NCBI GenBank assembly: GCA_016490735.1
Contig: JAEMWC010000349.1
Span: 698,501-762,500, forward strand
Direction of reading: 5' to 3'
Length of the DNA stretch: 64,000 nt
From: Pachyseris speciosa
Taxonomy: Eukaryota > Cnidaria > Anthozoa > Scleractinia > Pachyseridae
Below the pieces are notes generated by a model. The model ran no database searches. It worked only from the letters and a program-made list of their open reading frames with translations, and had not been told where the DNA came from. Positions within the stretch are counted from its first letter, which is position 1; each line of letters starts with the position of its first letter. Both the position numbers and the translations under genes were made by a program. Shown piece after piece: positions 34,141 to 44,949 of the stretch.

Positions 34141-36056
34141 TTGTTGAATTACGAGTTGACCCAGAAGGTTTCTGTTCGCCGCAAGTTCCAGAGGTGTTAT
34201 GAGTCAGCACGTTCGTTACTTGAGTCCAATTTGTCACCGCTTGATTACAACCACGTATGCTCTACTATTGAAAACAAAGCTATCAAGATCAAAGAGCGCA
34301 ATTCACGCAAGCTTGACAAGAAATTCAATAATCTGAAGCGTAAGTTTGGAATCCCCAAAGTGTCAAATTTAAAGAACGATGACATCATTTTCAACTATTC
34401 TCATCGCGTCTTGACCGAGACCGAAAAGAATGTTTTGACACGTGGTTTACGTATCTGCTTGCCTCCAAAAGACGTTGACAGATATGAAGTTAAATGCTCT
34501 TTTGAGTTGCTTTATCGTGATCTTGCTAAATTAGATTTACCTTTAACCAGCGAAAACCAAGATCGGCTTAGAAGTCAACTGAAGAATATCTCCTACACCT
34601 ACATTTATTCATATGACTATTCTAAGCAGAAGAACATTCTTAGCAAAGATGAGTGGAGAGCCTTGTCTGATTTACGCAGCGATAACAGCATCATCATTAC
34701 GAAACCGGACAAAGGGAATGGCGTTGTCATAGTTAACAGGCTCGATTATCTCAGCAAAATGAAGCTATTGATTTCCGATAATTCTAAATTCAAGCAATTA
34801 AAGAACAATCCAACTAAATCTAGAGAAGACAGCCTCTCTACCTATCTCCGCAAACTTAGAAATGATCAACTTATTGATGACGCGACATTCCACAAGATTT
34901 TAGCCAGTGGATCTTCTCCTGGTATTTTGTACGGCCTGCCAAAGGTTCACAAGGTCGGCTGCCCGTCCGCCCGATAGTTTCATCCGTTAACACCTATAAC
35001 TACAATCTTGCTTCTTACCTTGTGGGTATACTTCAGCCGATTTCCACCAACCAACACACAGTTAGGGACTCTTTTTGTTTTGCGGACTGGCCCAAAAATT
35101 ACAATCATAGCAATGGAATAATGTGCTCATTGAATGTCAGTTCACTATTTACAAATGTGCCACTTGATGAAACAATACGTATTTGTCTCGACAGGCTGTA
35201 TTCTCTACCTGATCCTCCTACATTACCTCGTGCTGTTTTACAGAAGTTGTTAGAGTTTGCCACTAAGAAAAGCCACTTTATTTTTTATGGCCAATACTAC
35301 GACCAAATTGATGGTGTAGCCATGGGTTCACCATTAGGCCCAGTTTTGGCCAACATTTTCATGTGTCACTTTGAAGAAAGATGGGTCATGAGGGGTAAAG
35401 TTTGTCCTTCCCTTTGGTATAGGTACGTCGATGACACCTTTACCATGTTTGACAGTAAAGACACTGCGAATGAGTTTTTGCAGTATTTGAACAGTCGTCA
35501 CAACAGCATCAAATTCACTACTGAATTCGAACAGAACAACGAAATTCCATTTTTAGACATTCTTGTCAAACGCTGCCAGAACAACACCTTCAAGACATCC
35601 ATTTTCCGGAAGAAGACATTCACTGGCCTCTACACCAAATGGGATTCGTTCACACCGTGCAAATACAAAATTAATCTCATTCGTACGCTCACTTATCTTT
35701 GTTATCGAATTTGCTCCACACCTTTATTGCAATCTTCTCTTAATGATCTCCGGAAACTTGTTCTACAAAATGGTTACCCTCAAGGTATAATTATCTACAA
35801 CATTAATGATGTTTTGAACAGAAGCAGAAACAAGCCCAATTGCCCTGTCTTGACAGTTCCTAAGAAAGATATAATCATCCTGTTACCTTACTTAGGTCTA
35901 CAGAGCAACCAAATCGCTAAACGCCTGAGATCCTGTGTTTACAGTTTCTACTCCTGCGTCAACCTTAAGACAGTTTTTCAGAACACTCTCCGCATCAAGT
36001 CTTTCTTTCCTTACAAGGACCGCTTAAACCGCTCTCAGAAGTCTAAAGTCAATTTA
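34141..36056 (+). pseudogene. Penelope-like reverse transcriptase, frameshifted
   Basis: The first frame (34141-34977) reads KPDKGNGVVIVNR and ILYGLPKVHK, then shifts by one base near 34965. The second frame, to 36056, has RPIVSSVNTYNYNLASYL (visible across the shift), SLFTNVPLDETI, VAMGSPLGPVLANIFM and YRYVDDTF, the YVDD catalytic box. The motif A aspartate is Asn here (SLNVSSLFTNVP, codon AAT near 35140). The order matches Penelope-type RT, related to telomerase RT. It copies element RNA in its family; this copy cannot. Confidence 0.85.
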
Positions 36057-36282
36057 TAAGGCCGGTTGCTGGGACTGCACTGACTTTTACATCGGTAAGA
36101 CAAAAAGAAGACTTCATGACAGAAAAATTGGACATTTCAAGGCCCTCGCTAAAAATGACCACACGTCAGCTATTGCTGATCACGTTAAAACCACTGGACA
36201 CAACATCAAGTGGGATCATTTTGACATTTTAGCGTCGGGCAAAACCGATTATCATTGCAAAATTATTTATCCAAGAACTTAA
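36052..36282 (+). pseudogene. Penelope GIY-YIG endonuclease, out of frame with RT
   Basis: Reads IYKAGCWDCTDFYIGKTKRR, then a conserved H-rich tail to IIYPRT and stop. One extra A at about 36051 separates it from the RT frame. In the family this domain nicks DNA for target-primed insertion. Confidence 0.8.
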
Positions 36283-36438
36283 GCCAGCTTTTAATGTAAA
36301 AATTAGTAGTGAGAAGTTGTTGCTTTATTAATAAGGGGTATCCTTTTACATATTCACTGTTAAGATAGTTTTTCTTAATCTCGGTTCCAGACCCCTGTAT
36401 TAAAAGTATATAAACAGTTTTCAAAAATTGTAACGGTC

Positions 36439-36480
36439 ACTTTTGAAAATGTATGTTGCCTAGCATACGAAACGTCAAGT
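36439..36480 (+). ncRNA. Degenerate hammerhead-ribozyme-like motif, right arm
   Basis: Order 5' to 3': stem I strand ACTT; core TTGAAAA where active ribozymes have CTGANGA; stem II (T)GTATG, loop TTGCCTAG, CATAC; then GAAA; a minimal helix III from ACGT; cleavage triplet GTC; stem I strand AAGT, complementary to ACTT. The C3 and G8 equivalents are substituted, so activity is doubtful. Penelope-like elements are known to carry such minimal hammerheads in their terminal repeats. Confidence 0.45.
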
Positions 36481-36549
36481 CTATATAAAATGCGTTGGTT
36501 TACCATGTTTATCTCCGCTGTTTGTGTTTTATTTTTAATAAATGTACTT

Positions 36550-36790
36550 TCTGGCCACAAGCAAACGATAGTTAATGCCTGAAAAAGACTATTTTTTGGG
36601 ATGAAGAGCAAAAAGAGTATCACGTTGTTGGAGGTTGATCTGTATGTTATTTTTAGAATTTCACCAAGAAGTAAACTCAATCCAAAACACTTTGCTAATA
36701 TCACATTCAACAAAGAGATGCGTCAGCGTTTGACTACCATTGCAAAGAAAACATTTGTCATTGTCTGTTATCTTATCTCTTATCTCTCTT
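36550..36790 (-). mobile_element. LINE 5' part of the split, truncated copy
   Basis: The minus strand reads NGSQTLTHLFVECDISKVFW, then IEFTSW: the Cys/His C-terminal block of LINE ORF2, with stops. It joins 33489-33185 across the Penelope insertion after removing one 12-bp duplication. Only about 550 bp of LINE remains. Confidence 0.75.
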
Positions 36791-36804
36791 ACCGCTGACC
36801 AGGT
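36791..36804. repeat. Right 14-bp target-site duplication of the LINE
   Basis: ACCGCTGACCAGGT, identical to 33171-33184. Confidence 0.8.
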
Positions 36805-37595
36805 ATGGCTTTCGATTTGATCGCAGGCTCAAGCCAGGTGTGGGACACCCAAACCAAACGAGGCTTAATTTTGCGCGCGCTTTCTGCGGCTCGACATTTC
36901 AAATTCAGTTGGTTTCTTCATTTAAAGCAAAAAAAATTAATCTTCTTTCGAAGTTCTTCGCGTGAATGGCATAAAAATCAGGAACTAGTTTAAAGATACT
37001 CCGGAACGTGAAGTTTCAAGTGATAGAAAAAGGAGGAGCAAAATGAGTTTTCTTAGCAAAAGCCTAAGACTTGGATCAACTTGCAGAGCGCGCGGATTGT
37101 CTGGTTGAAAAACAATGATTCTACGCTTAAAGGGCTTTCACTTTACCGCGGCATCTTGCAGCTCACCAAGAAAGGTCACCGGCATTAATGGCAGGAACGA
37201 GTAGCTCAAATTCAGTGGAAGAAGTTCTTCCTTTGGACAAACCGCCTGCTATTTTTGGTGATTCGTGTTTTTACTAACATGGATACGTATTTTCAAGAAC
37301 CTCTACAACACAGGTAAATTAAATAAATTGAAGCTTAAAATTTGGTTTAATCGTTGTTACTTTTGTTCGGGAATGAAAATTGTATTTTTCTTTCGAATAG
37401 GCATAAATAACCATCATCTCTACTCGTTTTGTACGCAAAGAAGTAGTTGAATTGTTATTTTTTCTGGTATTTGCTTGCAAGCGATCGCGAGCGAGTGTTT
37501 TTACTCCGCTTGGCTGACTATTTTTCGATGTCTGTGCCTCAACAGCGTTAAGAAACGTTTGCCATTATCTTAGTAACACGTAATCGCAATGAGTC
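36805..37595. other. Intergenic, nothing recognised
   Basis: No recognised exon, RNA gene or TIR pair. Confidence 0.4.
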
Positions 37596-37599
37596 CTCG

Positions 37600-38000
37600 T
37601 AAAAAAGGATGAAAGCCCCGGCAAAACGATCAAACATTTTCATCCAACGTCGTGTTTGTCAAACATAACGTTGGGTGGCTAAATGCACAAACAAATGTTT
37701 GACCAAACACCAGACAAAGTGAGTCCACAGAACGATTTTTTGCGTATTATCGCTGAAATTTCGACGTTGTTTGGTTCATTTCGTTGTTTTTTAACCGCTG
37801 TGCACGGTTTGTTTGTTGGGGTGGCTAAATGATCAAACATTTGATCTTAACGCAAAATGTTGGATGAAAATGTTTGATCTCGATCAAACAGGGAAAGCCA
37901 TTTAAATACAATGTTGAGAGAAGTGGCTAGACGGTCAAACATGCTCGTCCAACACGATGTTGGAAGAAACTGTTTGATCGTTTTTTGATTGTTTAAATTT
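37600..38000. repeat. Relative of the CAACATGTTGG-rich MITE
   Basis: Contains GCCCCGGCAAAACGATCAAAC and then repeated AACATTT.ATCCAACG and its inverse, resembling the 38866 element, but without clear ends. Confidence 0.45.
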
Positions 38001-38004
38001 GTTT

Positions 38005-38215
38005 TCGAACAAACACACGCCTCGTGTATTTTACGGTTTTCTTGTAATGTTTTGAGGTTTTGAATCGCGGTCAATTCATGTTGACTGCTCTAAACATAAA
38101 ATATTGGCGCAAGAAAGGAAACCCATGCGAAGTTGTTCAATACCAGTACAAAAAATTTTATAATCGTGGAGCTCCGCTTTCAGGCTTGGCTAAATCTGTA
38201 TATTATCTGCAAACG
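38005..38215 (+). repeat. Dispersed repeat, relative of 15538-16435
   Basis: Shares GCGGTCAA...TGACTGCTCTA with the tandem units at 15.7 kb, and TGCGAAGTTG...AATCGTGGAGCTCCGCTT with 16330-16435, in the same order. Confidence 0.6.
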
Positions 38216-38865
38216 GAAAGTTTGAAGCTGGTAATTGATTATTGGTACGTTGCATCGAGTGCTGGTCAGAACATTTTCAATGTGCGTTAATTCTTTTAAA
38301 AGTGTTTCTAATCGCTGGAAAGATGTTCAATAGTGAATTATTGCTTCAAATTTTAGGTGAAGTTCTTGTTTGTTCAGTTTGTTTTAAATACACTGGCCTG
38401 TGAGAATAGCTACAGATTGGTGGCGTCCACAATTGTTGTTGAATACATACTTTTAATTTTTAATTTTTTTTTCTTAGCACTGCAAGAAATTTTTTAACAT
38501 GATCCCAGCAGTTTCTTGTCTTTCTAAAACACTCAGCAGTGAAAAGTTGAATTCCATTTGTGTTTCGGTTCCAGTTTCGAAATATCTACTCGTTAATTCC
38601 ACTGCTAGACGACTCATCTTTCAATGGGAAAATATGATGACTGCCTTTTTATTGAGCTTTCTCTGTTGGCTGAAGTGTTCATTGACCATAAGGTAATGCA
38701 GGTATATGAGCTGATAGCCTGTGTCCTGCTAGCCATTGAAAATGGCTGATATCCGTAGTTCAGTTTTTAATAATGTTAATCATTGGGCAACGTCATCGTC
38801 ATCGTCATCGTCGTGGTGTGGTGACGTCCACGAGCAATACGGCTAGCCATGATTACCACGAGTAA

Positions 38866-39792
38866 AGGCCCGGCCAAACGGATCCAACACGTTGATGCAA
38901 CATCGTCCAACATTGTTGAATCCAACATGTTGCTCTCGTTTGGCCACCATGTTGCACGATGTTGCATGATGTTGGATGATGTTGGACGAAGTTTGATATC
39001 TATCAAACATCGTCTTCAACATCATCCAACATTTCTTTTGTTCTCAGGTGTGAACAACTATGTTTCATTCGTTTGGCCACCGTTTTCAACAATGTTAAAT
39101 GCGCGCATGCCCACTAAGCTGACTTTGCGGTTTATGTATTCATTGTTTATACTTGCTTCGCGCGTTGCCACGTGTGTGTTAAAAAAACAGTATCACGAAC
39201 GAGCAAAGTTTTCAATCTCTCGACGAAGAGAGCACTAAAACAAGTGATCTCTGTTCAAAAAGAAAGCGAAAGGAAAAGGAGTAGCTGTAAGTGTAGACCA
39301 GCGTAAGCGAGAAGATTGTCTTACGCGGAGGTCGAGAGGCTTAAGCCTGGTTTTCACTAGCAACGTAAGCATAAGCGCAAGCATACGTAGCTTATGCTAA
39401 GTGAAAACGAACACTGCGCAAGCGAACGCAAGCATAAGCGCAAGCACTAGGAAAAGGAAAAATTTTGATCCTTGCGCTTATGCTTATGCTTGCGTTAAGC
39501 CCGTTTTCACAGTGAAATAAGTGCTCTTGTGCTTGCGCTTATGCTTGCGCTTGTGTTTGAGTCGCTAGTGAAAACCAGGCTTTATGTACAGTTATCGGTC
39601 TCGCAGCATTTTCTGGGCTACCAAAGACAATATCGCACGGGTTTGTTTACTAAGGAGTCTTGGTAAATTTTGGTCCCAATCCCTTGAGACCAAGTGTTGA
39701 ATCCAACATGTTGCATTCGTTTGGCCACCTCGTTCAACACTGCAACATCGTCCAACAATGTTGGATGATGTTGCACTCGTTTGGCCGGGCCT
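38866..39792. mobile_element. MITE, 3-bp TAA duplication, host of a nested MITE
   Basis: Termini AGGCCCGGCCAAACG and inverse, flanked by TAA at 38863-38865 and 39793-39795. The sub-terminal regions are full of palindromic CAACATGTTG and CCAACATCGTCCAAC words. The interior is interrupted by a second MITE. PIF/Harbinger-like by duplication length; no transposase. Confidence 0.7.
39344..39581. mobile_element. Nested MITE, TTA duplication
   Basis: Termini AGCCTGGTTTTCACTAG and inverse, with TTA at 39341-39343 and 39582-39584. Between them both strands carry the 6-mer tandem words AAGCATAAGCGC. 238 bp. Confidence 0.75.
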
Positions 39793-40139
39793 TAAGGCAA
39801 TTCACGGGTTCCGCTATAAATTCAATAAGCGGGATTATTTCCGAACGCATGAGATACTGGCTAACAATGGACCCCGCAGACCTTTTTTTATGAAAATATT
39901 ATTAATCAACCAGTCTCCTCAGCTAATGGAGCATGCTCTGCCATGCATTTTTTTCTCCCTTCGATTGCGAAATGAAACATTTATGTCTGGGCTACTAACG
40001 CAATATGTATTTTACATTATCCTAGTAAGGCTACTTTGTGTTTGGATAGAACAGGCTGAACTGTCGGCAATAATTGAATTGTGCCGCATTTACATCTCAA
40101 ATCAAAACTCGACAAATCTTATGAGGTTTGTTTGCTGTT

Positions 40140-41850
40140 GAAAGCTGACAAAGGGGTAATAACGAGTGAAATCTCTGTCGACGGCCAATTACAGAAGATG
40201 AATGAATTACGACGGGTGCCAAGGTTACGGAATAGTTGAATGTTATAACTATGTATACAGCTGGAACGAAAAATTTCCTGAGGAAGCCTAAAACGATAAT
40301 ATACATTGATGAATTCAAACAAGACAGAATAGAAACCAAGCTGTTAATATATTTCCTAACCACAACCAAACAAAATTTCGGACACCAGGAACAAATCATT
40401 TGTAAATTGAGATTAACAAAACAAACGTAACGAATTTTAGAGCGAACTCCTGTCGCCACTCAGCAGATATGTTGAGCATAAATAGAAAATAGTTGGTGCC
40501 ATTCGGCAAATTCAATTTCCTTTTGTTTGGCTTGATATTTGGCTTTTCGCCAGCACTTAAATTTGCTGCAGCCATGGACTTGTCATTATGGACTTGTCAC
40601 TATAATGATGATGGTGATGATGATGATTGTTGTTACTGTTGTTAATATTCAATTCTCGCTCGTTAACCACTGTACACTACGATGAAATACGACTAACTTA
40701 TTATTCATTTCCTGAATGACTGAATGTGTGGGAAACAAGTTCGCAGATAACGCTTGTGTGTGTCCCACTAAAAACGCAAGTAGCACATGTGAAAAGAACA
40801 TTATGTAAAATCAATTTAAAAAGAAAAACAAAACAGAAATCAACAACAATGACAACAACAGCAACAACAACCCATGGCTTGTTTTCAAGGAGAACATTTG
40901 GAACACATACAACAACTGAAACACTAACTACCCTTTCATCGTTACAAATGTTGGCAAACTTGGATAACTTTATACGAGGATGTTTTGAAATTCCTAAAAC
41001 TGATCAACTTGCATTTTTTTCTTACATCATTCAGTTGGTATCGATGCTGCCTTAATACACTTTTGCAACCCTATAGTCGTTGTAACATACACCATGTCAG
41101 TACAGTTTCCCATCATTTATGTCAGTGGACTAACTGGCTCTAGCATCTCAGTAGAGGAAGTTGCTTCGCTCGTTGGTCTTGCAGTATTACCTACCTATTT
41201 CTTCAATGCCCATACTGATCTTGAAAAAACAGTGTCGTCTTCCAACACGGTGCTGTTCTCAGAACTAATACTTGTTCTGTCCAAAGAACATCGGCCTCCC
41301 AGGAGATTTCTAAAGATGACCTTGAAAACTGTTCGATACTGCTTGTTTAATGCTCTGTAGATAACGGGGTTGTTGGCATGGTTACAAAACACCAGGATTA
41401 CCTACAAAATATCAATCCAAAGGGGAATCCTAAAGCTAGGCTCGACCATTTTGATCAGGTTGATAGTTGCGGCGGGAAGAAAAAGCACACAAGATATGCG
41501 CCAATTACGACGGCAAGTGTTTTGGTGATTTTTACTTCTTCCACGTTAAGGGTTGGAGCGCTACTTGCCATAGAGCTAACTTTCTGGGAATGATCCTTAA
41601 AAATCTTAAAACCCCAGAAGAATATGATGCCGAGAGGAAGTGGGACAGAGACGACAAGAAGCATACTGGAGTATGAAATGGAACGGCTGAACCAGAAGAT
41701 GCAAATACACTTCCCTGTTTCAAATTCAAACCTTGACCATCCAAGAAGCTGCCCTATCGCTAAGGGAAGCGGGAAGCACCAAATAAATGAAATAATCAAC
41801 GCTTGGTTTCTTGCGTTAAAAACCTTGCGGTAATAACTCTGTTTGACGAC
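40140..41850. repeat. Segmental duplication, copy 1
   Basis: Matches 44950-46378 in the same orientation over several blocks: ATGAATTACGACGGGTGCC at 40200 and 45013, the block around 40560-40640 (GCTGCAG.CATGGACT), GTGGGAA.CAAGTTCGCAG at 40730 and 45540, and the GPCR part. Copy 1 has about 280 extra bases near 40820-41085. Confidence 0.8.
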
Positions 41851-42308
41851 CATGAAATACCGGTTAACACCGATTGCAGTGAGGCTGTACATGGAGGATA
41901 TTACAAATTCGATAGTCAAAAAACCGTTGAGTTGACATAGTTCGTCGCCAAAGGCCCACTTTCCATAGTTTGCGACGGAAACCAACATGAAAATCAAATT
42001 AATTGGTGCCAGAGTATCTGCTAAGACTAAAGTCGCGATGAGAGCTCGTCCCTTAGTTTGAACTCTGTCTCCTTTGGTACTGATAAACACAACCATGAAG
42101 TTGCCAAAAATTCCGATTAACACAACGAAGCAAAGAGGAACTGCTGTTACTACGACAGGTGCGGTAGTCCACTGATCCACCATGTTGGTTCTGCTTATAT
42201 TATGGATGCAACTTTTGTTTCTGAAAATAGATTTCGTTCTTACAAGAAACTCGTTGTCTTGGGAGAAATCGCTGTAATTGCACCTGTTCCACAAAAATCC
42301 ACCTAGGA
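41195..42308 (-). pseudogene. Class A GPCR, copy 1, frameshifted in TM6
   Basis: TM1 has GNFMVVF, TM2 LVLADTLAP, TM3 SLTAIGVNRYFMVVKQ (NRY in place of DRY, as in melatonin receptors), TM4 an FIWCFPLPLAIG core, and TM5 VSVPLPLGIIFF. TM6 starts TKTLAVVIGAYLVC, then two extra bases at about 41474-41486 shift the frame. TM7 resumes in the second frame with CNHANNPVIYRALNKQ and a Ser/Thr-rich tail to 41195. The first ATG is at 42183. The frame is open upstream to a good acceptor (TTTTCAG at 42309-42315) with three N-glycosylation sequons. Likely ligand-sensing plasma-membrane receptor family; dead unless the shift is an assembly error. Confidence 0.75.
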
Positions 42309-42715
42309 CTGAAAAGAAAATAAGAACCTATTTGAGTCGTTTATATTAAAACGGCAACATTTCTTTTTCAGTCGGACACACCAGCGGCAGTTTCATGGAC
42401 TTGAGATGTTCAATCTCGGGATACATTCTATGACTGAGCGGGAAATAAATGAGGATATTACATTTGCACCAAGATTCAGCTGTTCTAATGAGCGCGGCTA
42501 AGCCATTAATCATCGCTTTAGTATCGTTGGCCACCATGTAATGATATTTGCTTGCAGAGAATTCTAAAAGTAAACATGACTCGGCTTGGCACCTGTAATT
42601 TCACATCGTATTGCGACGCTAGTCTCGCTGTTGTCTTTTTCTTTGTATTTATCTTTCGTTCCGTACGGCCAACTGTAAGTCTTGACAGCAGATTCTCGTC
42701 ACATGTATTGAAGCA

Positions 42716-42956
42716 GGGATGGCGCAGTGGTGAGGGCACTCGCCTTCCACCAATGTCGCCCGGGTTCGATTCCTGGACTCGACGTCATATGTGGGTTGAG
42801 TTTGTTGTTGATTCTCTTCCCTGCTCCGAGAGGTTTTTCTCCGGGTTCTCCGGTTATCCCTCTCCACAAAAACCAACATTTCCAAATTCCAATTTCATCT
42901 GCTTGTAGAGCGCATTTGATCATATACACGTGGAAAATGCGCTATATAAGTTCTAA

Positions 42957-42991
<35 letters not shown>
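42716..42991 (+). mobile_element. tRNA-derived SINE
   Basis: A box region GGCGCAGTGGTGAGGGCAC and B box GGTTCGATTCC (42763-42773), then a non-tRNA body (CTCCGAGAGGTTTTTCTCC) and an (ATT)n tail at 42960-42990. Full-length looking, plus strand. Confidence 0.8.
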
Positions 42992-43169
42992 AAAGTAAAT
43001 ATCAGGAGGCAACTATACTATCCATAAATTGAAGTTATAATTGCGAGGACATATTGTGATGTTTTTTCAAGTCGGAGTTGACATGATTAGATTACGAGAA
43101 GCTCACACTAAAACTTCACACTAAAACTGCCCCCGCTGTTAAGAATAATAGTACATTAATTTTTGTAGT

Positions 43170-43640
43170 GCTGTTTACTTATGTTTATACCGTCTGTTGC
43201 TTGTAGGAAAACTTTCATTTGCATTCCTGATTTGTCATTCTCACGGGGAAGGTGAGAAAACCAAACAACAATCAACTGCACAAACCAGAAGAATAAATTC
43301 CACGTTTCTCGAAAACAGAATTCATAAAACGAGCAAGCATTCTGAAATATTACACTTTGTATTGCTGTTTACTTATATTTATATCGTTTGTTGCTTGCAG
43401 GAAAACTTTCATTTACATTCATTTTTCATTTTCGCGGAAAGGTGAGAAAACCAAATAAACAATCAACTGCAAAAGAATAAATTCCACGTTTCTCGAAAAC
43501 AGAATTCATAAAATGAGCAAGCATTTTTTCTCGCCTTTCCACACGCGAGAAAGCAGACGAATAGATGACAAATCTAAAGTTTTCCTACAAGCAACAAACG
43601 TTCTAAATATAAGTAAACAGCAATACACCATGTATTATTC
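43170..43640. repeat. Tandem plus inverted repeat cluster
   Basis: The block TTGCTTG.AGGAAAACTTTCA to CAACTGCA..A.AATAAATTCC occurs at 43197 and 43390 (period about 195). An inverted partial copy (AAAGTTTTCCTACAAGCAAC) lies near 43575. No coding function. Confidence 0.6.
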
Positions 43641-43644
43641 GACC

Positions 43645-44945
43645 GACAAACTGACTAACTAGGTCTCTTAAAATGCTGTGTGATGGTTTTCAACTTCACA
43701 ACTGACTTCGAATTCGGCTGGAGGCCTCGAACGTCTAACAAAGCTTAGTTGTTGACTGAGTCTTTCAGTCACTGGAAGTGATTTGTGTCTGACAAATCGT
43801 AGTTTTGGAATAGGTTTTACGCCGAGTCTTTTAGTCAAAGGAAAAGATTTGGGTGCCCGCTGAGTCTTTCAGCTGCTCTCAGTCGCTGGAAATGACTTGT
43901 ACCGGGTATGTTTCTGTCTCACAGTTCAGTTTTGGACCGCAAGGTTTCTTATACCAAAATTGTTACCCGGAATTTCTTCAAGTCCTCTCTTAAACTAAAA
44001 AAACTTAGAAGTTAAAACCTTGCTTACCTCGACAAACCATGTGCTTCTGTGTTCATAAATGCTATTTCGCCTATATTTAAAGCAGTGACGTCTTCATTAC
44101 CCACAACTCCATTCGCTTCGGCCAGAACCTCAAGCGCACTCAAATGGTTGGAACGACATCAACTCCCAGAACCTCAAGCGCGCTTATTTTAGCCGGTTTC
44201 GTCTGGTATATAGACCATATTATAATAATATAAGTAATTTGTATATATACGCACGGAATACAATGCTGCCTCCTCGGGTTTTGTCCTCTGGGCCAAAACC
44301 CTGCGGGGGCAGACATAGTGAAATGAGACAAACAAATGGGAACCCGCAAAACTGCTTAGCGTCTAACACTGTGCAATAATTAAAAAGAGAATTACACCGT
44401 GTTAAATGCAATATGTAATTAATAAAACTGGGTATGAGCAGGAAAAAAACACAGGCGTTACAACTGTTACAATCCATTTAGAAGAACACTGATATAATCA
44501 AGTTCATCTAAGCAATAAAGATCTTTTTTTGAGTTTGCATCTGCAAAGCAAGAAGCTCGATCAATTTCTATCTTGCCTTGATGTTCGTGGATAAAACAGG
44601 TTGAATACCCGCTTTACGTGAGGATAGCCTTGAGCTCTGAATGAGTTGTAAGGAGTTCTATTTGTGTGTCAACTTATTTTTAAGCAGTTGACAAGCTGCT
44701 GCTCTCAGAAAATGCCAAATTAATTCATGTTGAGTGAAGGTTGGAAATAAATGTACTGATAGTCAAAAAATGAAAAGCCGAGAAACGGTTGGAGAATTAT
44801 TTTGCTTGAGTGAAAATGAAGACGTCTGTGGTAGAAGGGAGTAGCTTCAGCAGCTGTTATTAATATTGATGATAACAATTTGGCACATCCAATGAAGTCA
44901 TTCGCATAATAGCAGGCAAATGATGTTTGTTTTTATGATGTTTGT
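43645..44945. other. Intergenic, nothing recognised
   Basis: No exon, RNA gene or TIR pair recognised. CTCAAGCGC.CT occurs twice near 44130 and 44170. Confidence 0.4.
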
Positions 44946-44949
44946 TTGC

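Larger units (their letters stand above)
33490..36537 (+). mobile_element. Penelope-like retroelement with inverted arms
   Basis: A 3048-bp insertion flanked by ATAAATGTACTT at 33478-33489 and 36538-36549. The plus-strand body encodes RT (about 34141-36056) and GIY-YIG endonuclease (36052-36282). About 600 bp of the 3' end is also present inverted at the left (33490-about 34098), so the copy starts and ends with inverse sequences. Partial inverted copies are a known Penelope structure. Two frameshifts and a lost RT aspartate show that it is dead. Confidence 0.85.

Noticed and set aside
40097..40459. 120-codon minus-strand frame, similar to 45141-44860
   Set aside because: Similarity comes from the segmental duplication; the frame is not conserved between copies and has no motif.
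42699..42929. Frames across the SINE
   Set aside because: They lie inside a tRNA-derived SINE in both directions.
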